64,000 bases of DNA from contig NZ_VAUV01000006.1 of NCBI RefSeq assembly GCF_005780165.1, positions 248,001-312,000 of the forward strand, read 5' to 3'. Below are positions 1 through 7,848 of the stretch, one piece after another. The position numbers and the translations under genes were made by a program. Each line of letters starts with the position of its first letter. Within the stretch, counting starts at the first letter, position 1. Below the pieces are notes generated by a model, which was not told the origin of the DNA, did not search any database, and saw only the letters and a program-made list of their open reading frames with translations. The stretch comes from Phragmitibacter flavus (GTDB lineage: Bacteria > Verrucomicrobiota > Verrucomicrobiia > Verrucomicrobiales > Verrucomicrobiaceae).

Positions 1-569
1 TCTACCATAAAACCTACGGAAGCCACCAAAACATCGCTCCTGAATTCCTTGCCTAAGAAGCCAGGCAAATAGTCCCATTTCCCCGCACCTTCACTGAGCT
101 TTGCCCCGTCCAAATAACTTCTTGGACACCCATAAGTTAAAATCAGATCGCGAACCTCAACCTCCTTAATCAAAGTGCGAAGCATTGGAAAAAAGAATCT
201 CTTTGGAAGAGACGAGATGTCAAGGATTATCGATGAACCCTTCTTGGCGAGAGTGTCCGAAATAGCCTGAATCTCATGAAGTTCGGCAAGTAACTCAATC
301 TGATACACATCGGAATTCTCTGCACACAACAATCGGAACTGGCGCATTCTTTCAACAAGCCTATCTTGAGTTTTGAGGAAATAGCGCGTGCCCAACATCG
401 GATCCACTTGAACCATTGAAATACTTCTGACTAAGCCAAGATCTTTGACCCAACGCAATGCGCTGAGTGAACGATCCTCCGTTCCAATTGCACCAATGAA
501 ATTCCATTCCCTTGGTTCAGAGATCGAAATCGCCCAGTCCAACAAACCCCACGGCCTAAATCTGCTCAT
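1..569 (-). CDS. Unrecognised protein of the left-edge operon, 5' part only
   Basis: The frame opens at ATG 569 (MSRFRPWGLLDW) and stays open to the window edge, so about 189 N-terminal residues are visible and the C-terminus is missing. I do not recognise the family. Visible features are an acidic stretch GAIGTEDRSLSAL, a hydrophobic strand followed by LDISSLPKRFFFP near residues 118-130, and then LILTYGCPRSYLDGAKLSE and a WDYLPGF segment. This strand-loop pattern suggests an alpha/beta Rossmann-like fold, which is inference. It lies 11 bases downstream of the ATPase gene on the same strand, so it is probably the fourth gene of the cytosine methyltransferase/PRTase/ATPase operon. Base composition is AT-rich like its partners. 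The coding call is firm; the function is unknown. Confidence 0.8.
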   Translation of the reverse strand, partial: MSRFRPWGLLDWAISISEPREWNFIGAIGTEDRSLSALRWVKDLGLVRSISMVQVDPMLGTRYFLKTQDRLVERMRQFRLLCAENSDVYQIELLAELHEIQAISDTLAKKGSSIILDISSLPKRFFFPMLRTLIKEVEVRDLILTYGCPRSYLDGAKLSEGAGKWDYLPGFLGKEFRSDVLVASVGFMV

Positions 570-580
570 ACTTTAAATAT

Positions 581-2698
581 TCAGAATAGCTTTAATTGCT
601 CGTCACTTTCATCACCAGCATTTCTAATGCGGAGAACCTTTTTTGCCTCCCAATCTTCTGATGCAACAAGCGTGAGCGGCACCTCGGCTTCTTTGAGAAT
701 CCAAATCAGTTGATTTATTTCCCAGTAGAGCGGCTCTTTAGTGTGCGCCACGGGCAGCTGAAAAACCGGGGAAAGAACAGGGTGAAGATAAAACTTCAGT
801 CGTTGTTCACCAGATTGCTTCTTTGTTGTGTGATCGGAAACTACCAGCGCACCCCATCCCACGCACTGTTTTAAAAAACTCCATGCAATTCGATTCTCGG
901 GTGCATCTAACTCAAGGACGTTCACCTCTAAAGAAAATCCGTTGCCCCCAGGATAAGACATTTTCTTATCTTCCCGAAGGGAACGTCTCAAATAATTTCC
1001 AAGCTTTCCGATGAAGCGTTGCCTTATATCACCACCGGGCTTATGTTCGGCAAGTTTATTATACCAAACCTTACTAGCTTCCTGTATTCCCAATGCCTGA
1101 TACTTTCTGTCGATAAACTCTCCAATCAAGGGATTGGACTGCCTCTCCCCTAATGCCTTCTTTCCCTGCTCTATTTTGAGAAACTGATTCCAGATTCCAT
1201 GACATATTCCAAGAAATGCCAGAATATTCCCACCACTGAGATCTAAAATATCTCGCTTTCCCCACCACATGAGTCGCTGACCTCGTCGGGCTGCGAGCTG
1301 CAATGCAGCCAGTGTCAGCCTTTCTTTCCGCCACCATTGGTTTTCCCAAGGATAAGGAGATTCGGTTGGTGGGGGAGCACTACGATGCTCAAGCTTACCT
1401 CTCCCACCTCCAGTTTGCCGTCCCCACGCAGCTGCAAGCACTGCTTCAAGCGGTTCTTTTATAAACAACTCTGACAAAAACGATTTCCATTCCTTACTCC
1501 AAAGTAGAGTTTCCTCTTTGTCGGTGATTGCAAGCGCTCTTTCGTAAGAACCAGCCGCAGGAGAAGGCGAACTAAAAATCGATTGGGTGCGATCTCGCTT
1601 GAGTGCTGAGCAAGAAAATACAGCCTCTAGCGGGTCAAGCCTCTGATCGATATCCTCATCCAAATAATACTTAATCCGCCGCAAAAACGCATCTTTAGCA
1701 AAAATTTCAAATGTGCCTTTCACATTCTCAGTCCTTCTCCACGCAGCATCGAAATCTGTGATGTGGTAGTCTCTTTCCTCCTCAAGGACTCCTCCTCCGA
1801 AAACGCCAAGACACCCCTCAGTATTCCAACCGTAGGGCCGCGAACCCAGTCTATAAGCCACGCGAAGATCTCGCTTTCCAAGGGCACCATTGAGCATTTG
1901 CCTGAAAGCCAATCGTAGGCTTGCCGGTAAACCAGCGGGAGCATGAACCAATTCTTCAATTTGATCAATCCTTATGAAAACGGGCACGTCATCAATCACA
2001 CCGGTTGATTTTAAGCAATCAACGGTCCTTAAGATAGGCTCTCCGACCATACTCTTTGAATCCCTCAAGAGTTTGGGTGCTCCGTCGAAGCGCATATTGT
2101 GCCCCATCCAGTTACGATAGCACGCTATGCGGTCCTTGATGCGAACCATCAGATCACCAGACGTTTGGCAACCATTTAATGCACCAGCCCAACAATCTTG
2201 TTTGATAAGCTTCTTGACAAATTGCTTTTCAGCCGAAAGAGACACAAGCGATCCAAATGTATCTGGATTCTCTTCAATTATCTTTAGATTCTCCATTAGA
2301 TCGAGAATCACTTTATAGTTGAATAAATCCCCAAAGTAATACGGCAACTCCTGGATGTCATGCTGCTGCCCTTGACCCAAGGTAACTCCCGCAAGATGGG
2401 CGATACCGCTCTTCGTGAGATTGATTCCCGCCGAAAGGAATTGAGCATGATCAGCAGGAACGGGGAACGGTTCTTTGTATTTGCGATATGCAATTCGAAT
2501 CTCAGGTCGCAACAGGGTTAATAGCATCGTTTTGCCGCATCCTTGGGAGCCCAAAAGAACGACATTGCCTGCTTGAAAAAGCTGATGAAACTCAACAAGC
2601 GAATCCATCGGCTTGCTACTAAATAGCCGCACAAAGTGCTCTTGATCAACGGAATCAGCGACATATAATTCCTGAAATGGATTATGTGAATAATTCAT
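581..2698 (-). CDS. ORC/CDC6-like P-loop ATPase, putative conflict-system component
   Basis: A 705-residue protein with a clear Walker A, GSQGCGKT, at residues 50-57 and a Walker-B-like strand FIRIDQIEEL near residue 240. The P-loop sits close to the N-terminus after a short NPFQELYV segment, the arrangement seen in prokaryotic ORC/CDC6-type AAA ATPases found beside conflict genes. That family assignment is from memory and not tested. The C-terminal half is long, has no recognised domain and may be a winged-helix or interaction region. Its ATG lies 3 bases after the PRTase-like stop codon, so translation is probably coupled. Function is inferred: an ATP-dependent sensor or regulator for the neighbouring proteins. 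No transmembrane segment is evident. Confidence 0.72.
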   Translation of the reverse strand: MNYSHNPFQELYVADSVDQEHFVRLFSSKPMDSLVEFHQLFQAGNVVLLGSQGCGKTMLLTLLRPEIRIAYRKYKEPFPVPADHAQFLSAGINLTKSGIAHLAGVTLGQGQQHDIQELPYYFGDLFNYKVILDLMENLKIIEENPDTFGSLVSLSAEKQFVKKLIKQDCWAGALNGCQTSGDLMVRIKDRIACYRNWMGHNMRFDGAPKLLRDSKSMVGEPILRTVDCLKSTGVIDDVPVFIRIDQIEELVHAPAGLPASLRLAFRQMLNGALGKRDLRVAYRLGSRPYGWNTEGCLGVFGGGVLEEERDYHITDFDAAWRRTENVKGTFEIFAKDAFLRRIKYYLDEDIDQRLDPLEAVFSCSALKRDRTQSIFSSPSPAAGSYERALAITDKEETLLWSKEWKSFLSELFIKEPLEAVLAAAWGRQTGGGRGKLEHRSAPPPTESPYPWENQWWRKERLTLAALQLAARRGQRLMWWGKRDILDLSGGNILAFLGICHGIWNQFLKIEQGKKALGERQSNPLIGEFIDRKYQALGIQEASKVWYNKLAEHKPGGDIRQRFIGKLGNYLRRSLREDKKMSYPGGNGFSLEVNVLELDAPENRIAWSFLKQCVGWGALVVSDHTTKKQSGEQRLKFYLHPVLSPVFQLPVAHTKEPLYWEINQLIWILKEAEVPLTLVASEDWEAKKVLRIRNAGDESDEQLKLF

Positions 2699-2701
2699 AG
2701 A

Positions 2702-3745
2702 TCAAGCCCTTGAGGATCGTGGGAACAGTGGTATCCACCTATTCTTTAGCACTTTTTGATGAATCAATGACAACGAATTGTTCGGAACATTGGAGTATGT
2801 CACAACTGAACAGCCAGTTTCTTTGTAGCCGAAAGGTTCTTTTATACCATGCGATGACACCAATCTATTCGCCAAATCCTCCATTTCATTTCTCTGTTCC
2901 CAAGTGTTTTCAGATTCACCATTTGCCCCAAGCAGATTATCGGGACCAATTTCTACAACCGGAGATGCCGTGAGAAGACTTGGATAGTCATCAATCATTT
3001 CATTCAGAACAATCATTCCTGGCCCACAAATAATCAATGGAACAACGAGAATCTGAATATCAAGTCGTTGCGCGGCCCACTTTACTGCAGATTTCATCTG
3101 AGTTCCGCTGCCCACAAAGTCTTCCAACAGCACAAGGCGTTTGAGTGGCCTTTCCCTTCTTGGTCCCCGGTCTGGCTTTTTCATGAATCCTTTTAAGTTA
3201 TCCAATAGAGTTTGGTCTGGAGCAAGATTGATTGGATTTAGCATTGCTAGAGTTGAAAAGCTCGGACGATGTTCAATGCCACTAATATGATTTGCGTGAT
3301 AAAACTCGTTAATACCCATGCTGTCGGTTATTGGGCAATACCAAGTATGCCTTTTAAGTTCACGTTCTAATTTCCTGGAGAAATGAGGATCACTAAATCG
3401 CAGTCCTGCTTGCGTAATTACCCATCTAGTGATGGGACCACAAAAAGCCGCTCTGTATAGAGAAATAAAATCTTGATGAGAAAAAAAGCTGATTCTCTGA
3501 GCGTATTCTAATAGTAATTTTTGATCCTCGGAACTATCGACATTTCCAATCCATGAAGCTAATCGATCTAGAAATCCGATTTCAAAAGCAGCGCTCTCGG
3601 CTGGAACATAGTTACACCACTCATGTTTGCCTAGAAACTCCAGCCGATTAAGGATTTCTAAATATTTCGATGTGAGTTCGATGTTATCGCCGATATACCC
3701 AGCATCCCATTCCCCGACGGCATCTCTTAGTGCATTAATTTTCAT
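2702..3745 (-). CDS. Phosphoribosyltransferase-like protein (PRTase-CE type)
   Basis: About 347 residues from ATG 3745; a TTG at 3751 would add two residues but overlaps the methyltransferase stop. Near residues 205-216 is the segment VLLEDFVGSGTQ, which matches the hydrophobic-acidic-acidic-x-x-x-G-T PRPP-binding loop of phosphoribosyltransferases. The rest, including an N-terminal helical part of about 200 residues, has no domain I recognise, so it is unlike the short salvage PRTases. Related PRTase-like proteins have been noted in comparative genomics of prokaryotic conflict systems (recalled, not checked). The gene is 2 bases downstream of the methyltransferase and 3 bases upstream of the ATPase. 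A role as an effector acting on nucleotides or PRPP is inference. Confidence 0.68.
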   Translation of the reverse strand: MKINALRDAVGEWDAGYIGDNIELTSKYLEILNRLEFLGKHEWCNYVPAESAAFEIGFLDRLASWIGNVDSSEDQKLLLEYAQRISFFSHQDFISLYRAAFCGPITRWVITQAGLRFSDPHFSRKLERELKRHTWYCPITDSMGINEFYHANHISGIEHRPSFSTLAMLNPINLAPDQTLLDNLKGFMKKPDRGPRRERPLKRLVLLEDFVGSGTQMKSAVKWAAQRLDIQILVVPLIICGPGMIVLNEMIDDYPSLLTASPVVEIGPDNLLGANGESENTWEQRNEMEDLANRLVSSHGIKEPFGYKETGCSVVTYSNVPNNSLSLIHQKVLKNRWIPLFPRSSRA

Positions 3746-3747
3746 AA

Positions 3748-4926
3748 TCAATTACCAAGTAAGCGTTTTGCCAATTTGGCAGCAAGACAACCAAGTGGAG
3801 GTGGAACGGCATTTCCAATAAGCCGGTATTGCGCCTGCTCTCCTCCGCTAAAAACATAGGAATCGGGGAAACCCTGGATCCGAGCCGCTTCACGCACCGA
3901 GAACCCCCTCTGCTTCGATGGATGCAGGAAATATCGTGGCGATCCGAAGCGCGTATCCACTGTGTAGCTCGGCTTATCCCAAGCCAATCTGCGATATTTT
4001 CCATTGAAGGTTCCAACTAGGTCCACGGTGTCAGCGATTCTCCGCAGATAACCTTTTTCGATTAACCCTTCCAAAAGTTGATGAAACGTTTCTCCAAGTG
4101 CTGCCTCTAGTCGTTTTATGGATACAGGGTCAGCATCGCCATAACTCCGCGCGCGCTCCTGCCTCCGAAGCCGCCTAAGCAGTTCCAGAACAGTGCGCTC
4201 GTGTTGCGTAACACTTCCAAATACCTCCGGTATATCCCAAGTTGCTACAGCGTTCTCACCACCACGGACATTCGAAAGTTTTTGTCCCTGTAAGATGCGC
4301 TTTGCAATCAATGCATCCCGTCCGCCAGGATCAAGCTGAATGGGATTGTGATTCTTTTCCTTGTAGGCACCTGTAAGGACCGTTCGGAGATCGCCAGCCG
4401 CCTTATTGTCTATCTCGAAATCACCATCCCTTTTAGTCCTCCAGGCTATGAACAGAACTCGACGTCTTAACTGTGCCATTCCAAGATCTGCGGTCTGACA
4501 TCGAATAGTTTTCGTCAGATACCCTGCATCCTTCATCATTCCGTCCAATGCATTGAAATACTTTACATGTTCCCCGGAGAGGGCGCCAGACACGTTCTCA
4601 ACCACCAGAACTTTAGGGGAGATTCTAAGCGCTAGCGTTCCAGTTAGGGTGAGGAGATGGTTCCGCTTATCATCCACAAGCCGCTTTCCGGCGGTAGAGA
4701 AACCTTGGCATGGTGGCCCCGCGATCAGGACGTCAACATTTCGAAGGTTTCGTTCATGTGGGATTCCATTAGTTAAATCTGTTCGATAGATCTCCCCACA
4801 TACGTTAGATTCAAAATTTTTCACAGCCTCATGATCAAGATCATATGCACCTTTAGGGCGAAATCCGCTGGAAGTGAAGCCGAGGTCAAAGCCTCCGCAT
4901 CCTGAAAAAAGGCTAGCGAATGTCAT
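3748..4926 (-). CDS. DNA (cytosine-5-)-methyltransferase
   Basis: A C5-cytosine methyltransferase with the family motifs in order. Motif I is FASLFSGCGGFDLGF at the N-terminus, motif IV is GPPCQGFSTAGKR with catalytic Cys near residue 73, motif VI is ENVSG near 110, motif VIII is QLRRRVLF near 150, and motif X is RLIGNAVPPPLG near 375. The variable region between VIII and X is about 200 residues and would set the target sequence. I chose ATG 4926 because AAAGGA lies just upstream and motif I then begins at residue 3; in-frame starts at 4941 and 4959 are possible. No restriction endonuclease is visible beside it. Instead it leads an operon with the PRTase-like and ATPase genes, suggesting host-DNA marking in a larger system. 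Confidence 0.92.
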   Translation of the reverse strand: MTFASLFSGCGGFDLGFTSSGFRPKGAYDLDHEAVKNFESNVCGEIYRTDLTNGIPHERNLRNVDVLIAGPPCQGFSTAGKRLVDDKRNHLLTLTGTLALRISPKVLVVENVSGALSGEHVKYFNALDGMMKDAGYLTKTIRCQTADLGMAQLRRRVLFIAWRTKRDGDFEIDNKAAGDLRTVLTGAYKEKNHNPIQLDPGGRDALIAKRILQGQKLSNVRGGENAVATWDIPEVFGSVTQHERTVLELLRRLRRQERARSYGDADPVSIKRLEAALGETFHQLLEGLIEKGYLRRIADTVDLVGTFNGKYRRLAWDKPSYTVDTRFGSPRYFLHPSKQRGFSVREAARIQGFPDSYVFSGGEQAQYRLIGNAVPPPLGCLAAKLAKRLLGN

Positions 4927-5287
4927 ACATCCTTTCGTCATACCAACGCGAATAAGCACTGATGATTGGTTTCTTGAAAACCTTGCTGAGGAGCCACCAT
5001 TCCCCCTCCAGCACGCCGTTCCCCAATTCCTTGATAATGAATGGCTGATTCGCTAACAAGATGTCTGCGGGGAACTCCGGGAGCTGGTCCCGGGTGACAG
5101 TGTCCGCCGGTTGCTTGCCAAAGTCGATTCCGCAAATTGCCATGTTTATCGCCGCCAACCGCCGAGTAATAGGACCGCTTTCCTTCCCGTAAACCGCAGC
5201 ATCGAGATTTGACCACAGCTTGTCTGCTGTAGTCCATAGTTTTTTTTCGAGCTCACCGATGAAAGCTTGTGAATTAGAAGACTGCAT
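4913..5287 (-). pseudogene. Gutted type I restriction methylase (HsdM) relic
   Basis: The 124-residue frame starts like HsdM (LEKKLWTTADKLWSNLDAAVYG) and then jumps directly to the region around the catalytic motif (RLAAINMAICGIDFGKQPADT ... ADILLANQPF). In HsdM proteins these segments are separated by well over 100 residues, so the middle has been deleted in frame. The adenine-methylase motif IV, normally N-P-P-F/Y, reads N-Q-P-F. The C-terminal two thirds of HsdM is replaced by a short unrelated tail. No hsdS or hsdR is visible. The relic ends 14 bases inside the start of the cytosine methyltransferase and may now serve only as its leader. Confidence 0.75.
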
Positions 5288-5355
5288 TGGGGGGAATATT
5301 ACAATGCTATATCTAGATTAGTTTGCCAACTGTGACCACCCCATTTTTTCCGGAG

Positions 5356-5481
5356 CTAGATCAATACATTTGAAGAGCCTGTCCCCAGAAGGGTTGGACG
5401 CTTGGACATCGCTTCTCTCTTCGGCGATTCGTCAAAATGCATGTAGTTCGCGCCCACCCCCTCATTTTCGTGGCCTAGAGG
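5356..5481 (-). pseudogene. Probable C-terminal relic of a tyrosine recombinase
   Basis: A 41-codon frame bounded by TAG codons begins P-L-G-H-E-N-E-G-V-G-A-N-Y-M-H-F. This matches the end of tyrosine recombinase catalytic domains: LGH, then the nucleophilic Tyr nine residues after the His, then x-H. The tail is short and basic. No upstream catalytic residues can be found in the next 80 bases, so only the 3' end survives. It lies at the border between the AT-rich island and the GC-rich chromosome, where an integrase is expected. The evidence is one motif in a short frame, so this is tentative. Confidence 0.45.
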
Positions 5482-5553
5482 CTAGGCAGAAGGACGGACA
5501 AATCGAATGCCCATAATACGGCCAGCTTTCCAGAACCACACCCCGACCCAGAA

Positions 5554-7074
5554 TTACCGCGATTGTTTGGGCTGCGCCCAGGCGGGGGTGCCGAACCATT
5601 GGTGCATCTCTCCTGCAAAGGGGGCGACGACTTCAGGGGCTTCGGGAACGGCTCCACGGTCGCCCGTTTCGACCATCCAGACATCCAGGGCCGCACGCAG
5701 ACGGATCAGCGCCTCGCGATGAGCGGGCTCTTGAGATCCTGCCAGATTCTTTACCTCATGCGGATCTGCATCGGTATCATAGAGCTCCTCACAGGGGCCG
5801 CTGCGCTGCATGAGTTCCAGCGCGGGTCCGGTGAGCTTGCCCTGGGCGTGCAGGTCTCTCATGACCGGCATGATGGCAAAACACTTTTCCTTGTATCGAT
5901 TCAGGGAGGCAAAGGTCGGACCGCTGGAGATGGTGCGGATGTAATGATAACGCTCTTCGTGAACCGAGCGAATGCGCTGCTGGGTCTCATCAATGCGGTC
6001 TCTGGCGGCGAAGGCAAAGGTTCGGGGAGTTTCGGCGTGGTCACCTAAAAAGACGCGGCCCTGCATCAAGGCAGGTTTTGGCAATCCTGCCAGGGCCAGC
6101 GTGGTCGCCGTGACATCAATCAGGCTGAGAATGCGCTCATCGACGGTCCCGGGTTTGATCTGGGCCGGGGCAGGAAAGTTCTTTGGCCATTTGATGATCA
6201 TGGGCACGCGCAGGCCGTTGTCATAACACCAGTGAATGCCGCGCGGCTCCAACTGGCCGTTGTCACCGAAGAAAATGATGATGGTATCATCTTCGAGACC
6301 ATCGGCACGCAACTGGGCCAGCACCTTGCCAAAGCGAAGATCCATCCCGGAGACGGAGTTTAAATATCGCGCCCACTCCTGCCTTACGACCGGGTGATCA
6401 GGATAATAAGGCGGGGGCGTCACGGTGTCCGGTTTGGCGTGCTGGACATGGATGCGCTCGCCCACCCATTCGACCCTTTCTTTTTCCGCACTCTTGCGGT
6501 CGTAGATGTCATACTCGTTTTCCTCGGCATTCACGACGGCGAAAAAAGGCTGGCGGTTCTTCACCGATTCCCATGCGCCGGAACCTTCATGATAGATGGG
6601 GCCTTCGTTGACATAATTGAGGTCCAGCTTGCCTGTGCCCACCGTGTCCTGCCCGACGGTTTTGATGTTGGCGGTGTAGTAGCCTGCGTCCTTGAGACGG
6701 TGGGTGACAGGCCTGACTCCTTCAGGAAGTTTGAAGTCATCATCGCGATGAGCTCGCATGGGATGCGTGTCCGTCGTGGTCTGATACATGCCCGCAAAGA
6801 AAGCCGAACGGCTGGGCGCACAGGCCGGGTTGGTGGCAAACACCCGTGTGTAACGCACGCCCTCTGCGGCCAGCGCGTCCAGGTTGGGTGTGTGGACATT
6901 CTTGGCGCCATAACATCCGAGGTCATGCGAGAGATTTTCCCCAATGAGCCAGAGGATGTTGGGCCGGCGCACGCTGTCGCTGTTGCTGTCTCTGTTGCTG
7001 TCGCGGTCAGCAGCAGTTGAGGCCAAGGGCAGCATCACGCTGAATCCGAGCGATAAAATGAATCGTCTGTTCAT
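5554..7074 (-). CDS. Secreted sulfatase (formylglycine-dependent)
   Basis: A 506-residue alkaline-phosphatase-superfamily sulfatase. A signal peptide (FILSLGFSVMLPLASTAA) is followed by a low-complexity Asp/Ser/Arg stretch encoded by a short repeat. The fold starts at RPNILWLIGENLSHDLGCYG, with metal-binding D51. The formylglycine motif is C-A-P-S-R with Cys85, so the enzyme needs maturation by a sulfatase-modifying enzyme that is not visible here. IIFFGDNGQ supplies the C-terminal metal site. The C-terminus has the usual ELYDTDADPHEVKNLAG. Related enzymes desulfate polysaccharides or release sulfate from glycans; the substrate cannot be told. It is monocistronic, with a degraded sulfatase-like tail just upstream. 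Confidence 0.93.
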   Translation of the reverse strand: MNRRFILSLGFSVMLPLASTAADRDSNRDSNSDSVRRPNILWLIGENLSHDLGCYGAKNVHTPNLDALAAEGVRYTRVFATNPACAPSRSAFFAGMYQTTTDTHPMRAHRDDDFKLPEGVRPVTHRLKDAGYYTANIKTVGQDTVGTGKLDLNYVNEGPIYHEGSGAWESVKNRQPFFAVVNAEENEYDIYDRKSAEKERVEWVGERIHVQHAKPDTVTPPPYYPDHPVVRQEWARYLNSVSGMDLRFGKVLAQLRADGLEDDTIIIFFGDNGQLEPRGIHWCYDNGLRVPMIIKWPKNFPAPAQIKPGTVDERILSLIDVTATTLALAGLPKPALMQGRVFLGDHAETPRTFAFAARDRIDETQQRIRSVHEERYHYIRTISSGPTFASLNRYKEKCFAIMPVMRDLHAQGKLTGPALELMQRSGPCEELYDTDADPHEVKNLAGSQEPAHREALIRLRAALDVWMVETGDRGAVPEAPEVVAPFAGEMHQWFGTPAWAQPKQSR

Positions 7075-7081
7075 GGTGTCA

Positions 7082-7180
7082 TTAACGGATGTTTTTCAGT
7101 TCTTCCTCCAACGGATTGCGGAGTTCGGCCAGCCTGGCCTGCTGCGCAGTGTCATGGGTGAGATTTTGATCAAGCTTCTG
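7082..7180 (-). pseudogene. C-terminal remnant, possibly of a sulfatase
   Basis: A 32-codon open stretch ends in TAA at 7082, only 7 bases before the intact sulfatase start. It reads like a sulfatase C-terminus (NLTHDTAQQARLAELRN ... LEEELKNIR), comparable to the family ending with a NLA-x-DP-x-H motif and a final LRxxLxxW helix. A TAG lies directly upstream in frame, and nothing recognisable continues beyond it. It could be the leftover of a tandem duplicate; the resemblance is modest. Confidence 0.4.
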
Positions 7181-7626
7181 CTACTTTTGCAACTTGATTT
7201 CGAGTCTAGCACACACGCCTCAACACATGTCGGTGCTCTCTCATTTCGCATGACCAGCCGCTCGGTTAACCAGCCATTCCCCACCGTCGTGTTCGGCTTC
7301 AACCCGTTCGCCAGCAACACCAGATCTCCTGCCCAAGTGCCAGCGCCCTTGCCGCTTCCTTAAGTGGGGCCGGGGTCGGTCCGCGTTTTGCAACATTTGG
7401 AAGCTTTGTCCTGAAATGAAAAATGGGGCTGGGCGAGAGAAGCCTCAAAATCAAGCCAACCCCAAACCCCCGATATCCCCCCCTTTTAACCCAGTAACCC
7501 GGCTTCAAACTACCGCGCTATCCACGGAGGTGAGCTCCAGCACCTGAATGAAGGCGTCCACGCCATCACCTGCCCAGACGCAAGTGCGAGACTTGAACAA
7601 TCCGACAACGAGCGTAACTTGGAAAC
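7181..7626. other. Intergenic region without recognisable genes
   Basis: About 450 bases between the sulfatase-like relic and the DUF433 gene. Short open frames are present on both strands, but none has family-like sequence or a convincing ribosome-binding site. No hairpin-plus-T-run terminator or known RNA element was seen. Confidence 0.5.
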
Positions 7627-7845
7627 ATGATCGACCGCATCACCTTCAACGCCAATCAATGTGGCGGACGGCCTTGCATACGAGGCATGCGCATTCGTGT
7701 CAAGGATGTGCTCGACTTGCTTGCTGCGGGCGTGTCTGAGAAGGAAATCCTCGAAGATTACCCGTATTTGGAATCTGAAGACATCAGGGCCTCTCTGGAA
7801 TACGCCGCCAGCGAAATCGACCACCCTGTATTACTCGTCCGTTAG
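7627..7845 (+). CDS. DUF433 antitoxin-like protein
   Basis: A 72-residue protein of the DUF433 family, a small winged-helix/HTH-like group usually encoded before PIN-like DUF5615 toxins. It begins MIDRITFNANQCGGRPCIRG, the typical G-(R/K)-P-(C/V)-I-(R/K)-G signature, and continues with VKDVLDLLAAGVSEKEILEDYPYLESEDIRASLEYAASE, the helix-rich DNA-binding part. Length matches the family. The downstream toxin reading frame begins 3 bases after the stop but is broken, so this antitoxin may be an orphan. Autoregulation of the pair is usual in such modules but not shown here. Confidence 0.88.
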   Translation: MIDRITFNANQCGGRPCIRGMRIRVKDVLDLLAAGVSEKEILEDYPYLESEDIRASLEYAASEIDHPVLLVR

Positions 7846-7848
7846 TCC

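Noticed and set aside
3748-5287. Functional type I R-M system with the adjacent methyltransferase
   Set aside because: The hsdM copy lacks most of its length and its NPPF motif, and no hsdS or hsdR is present in the window.
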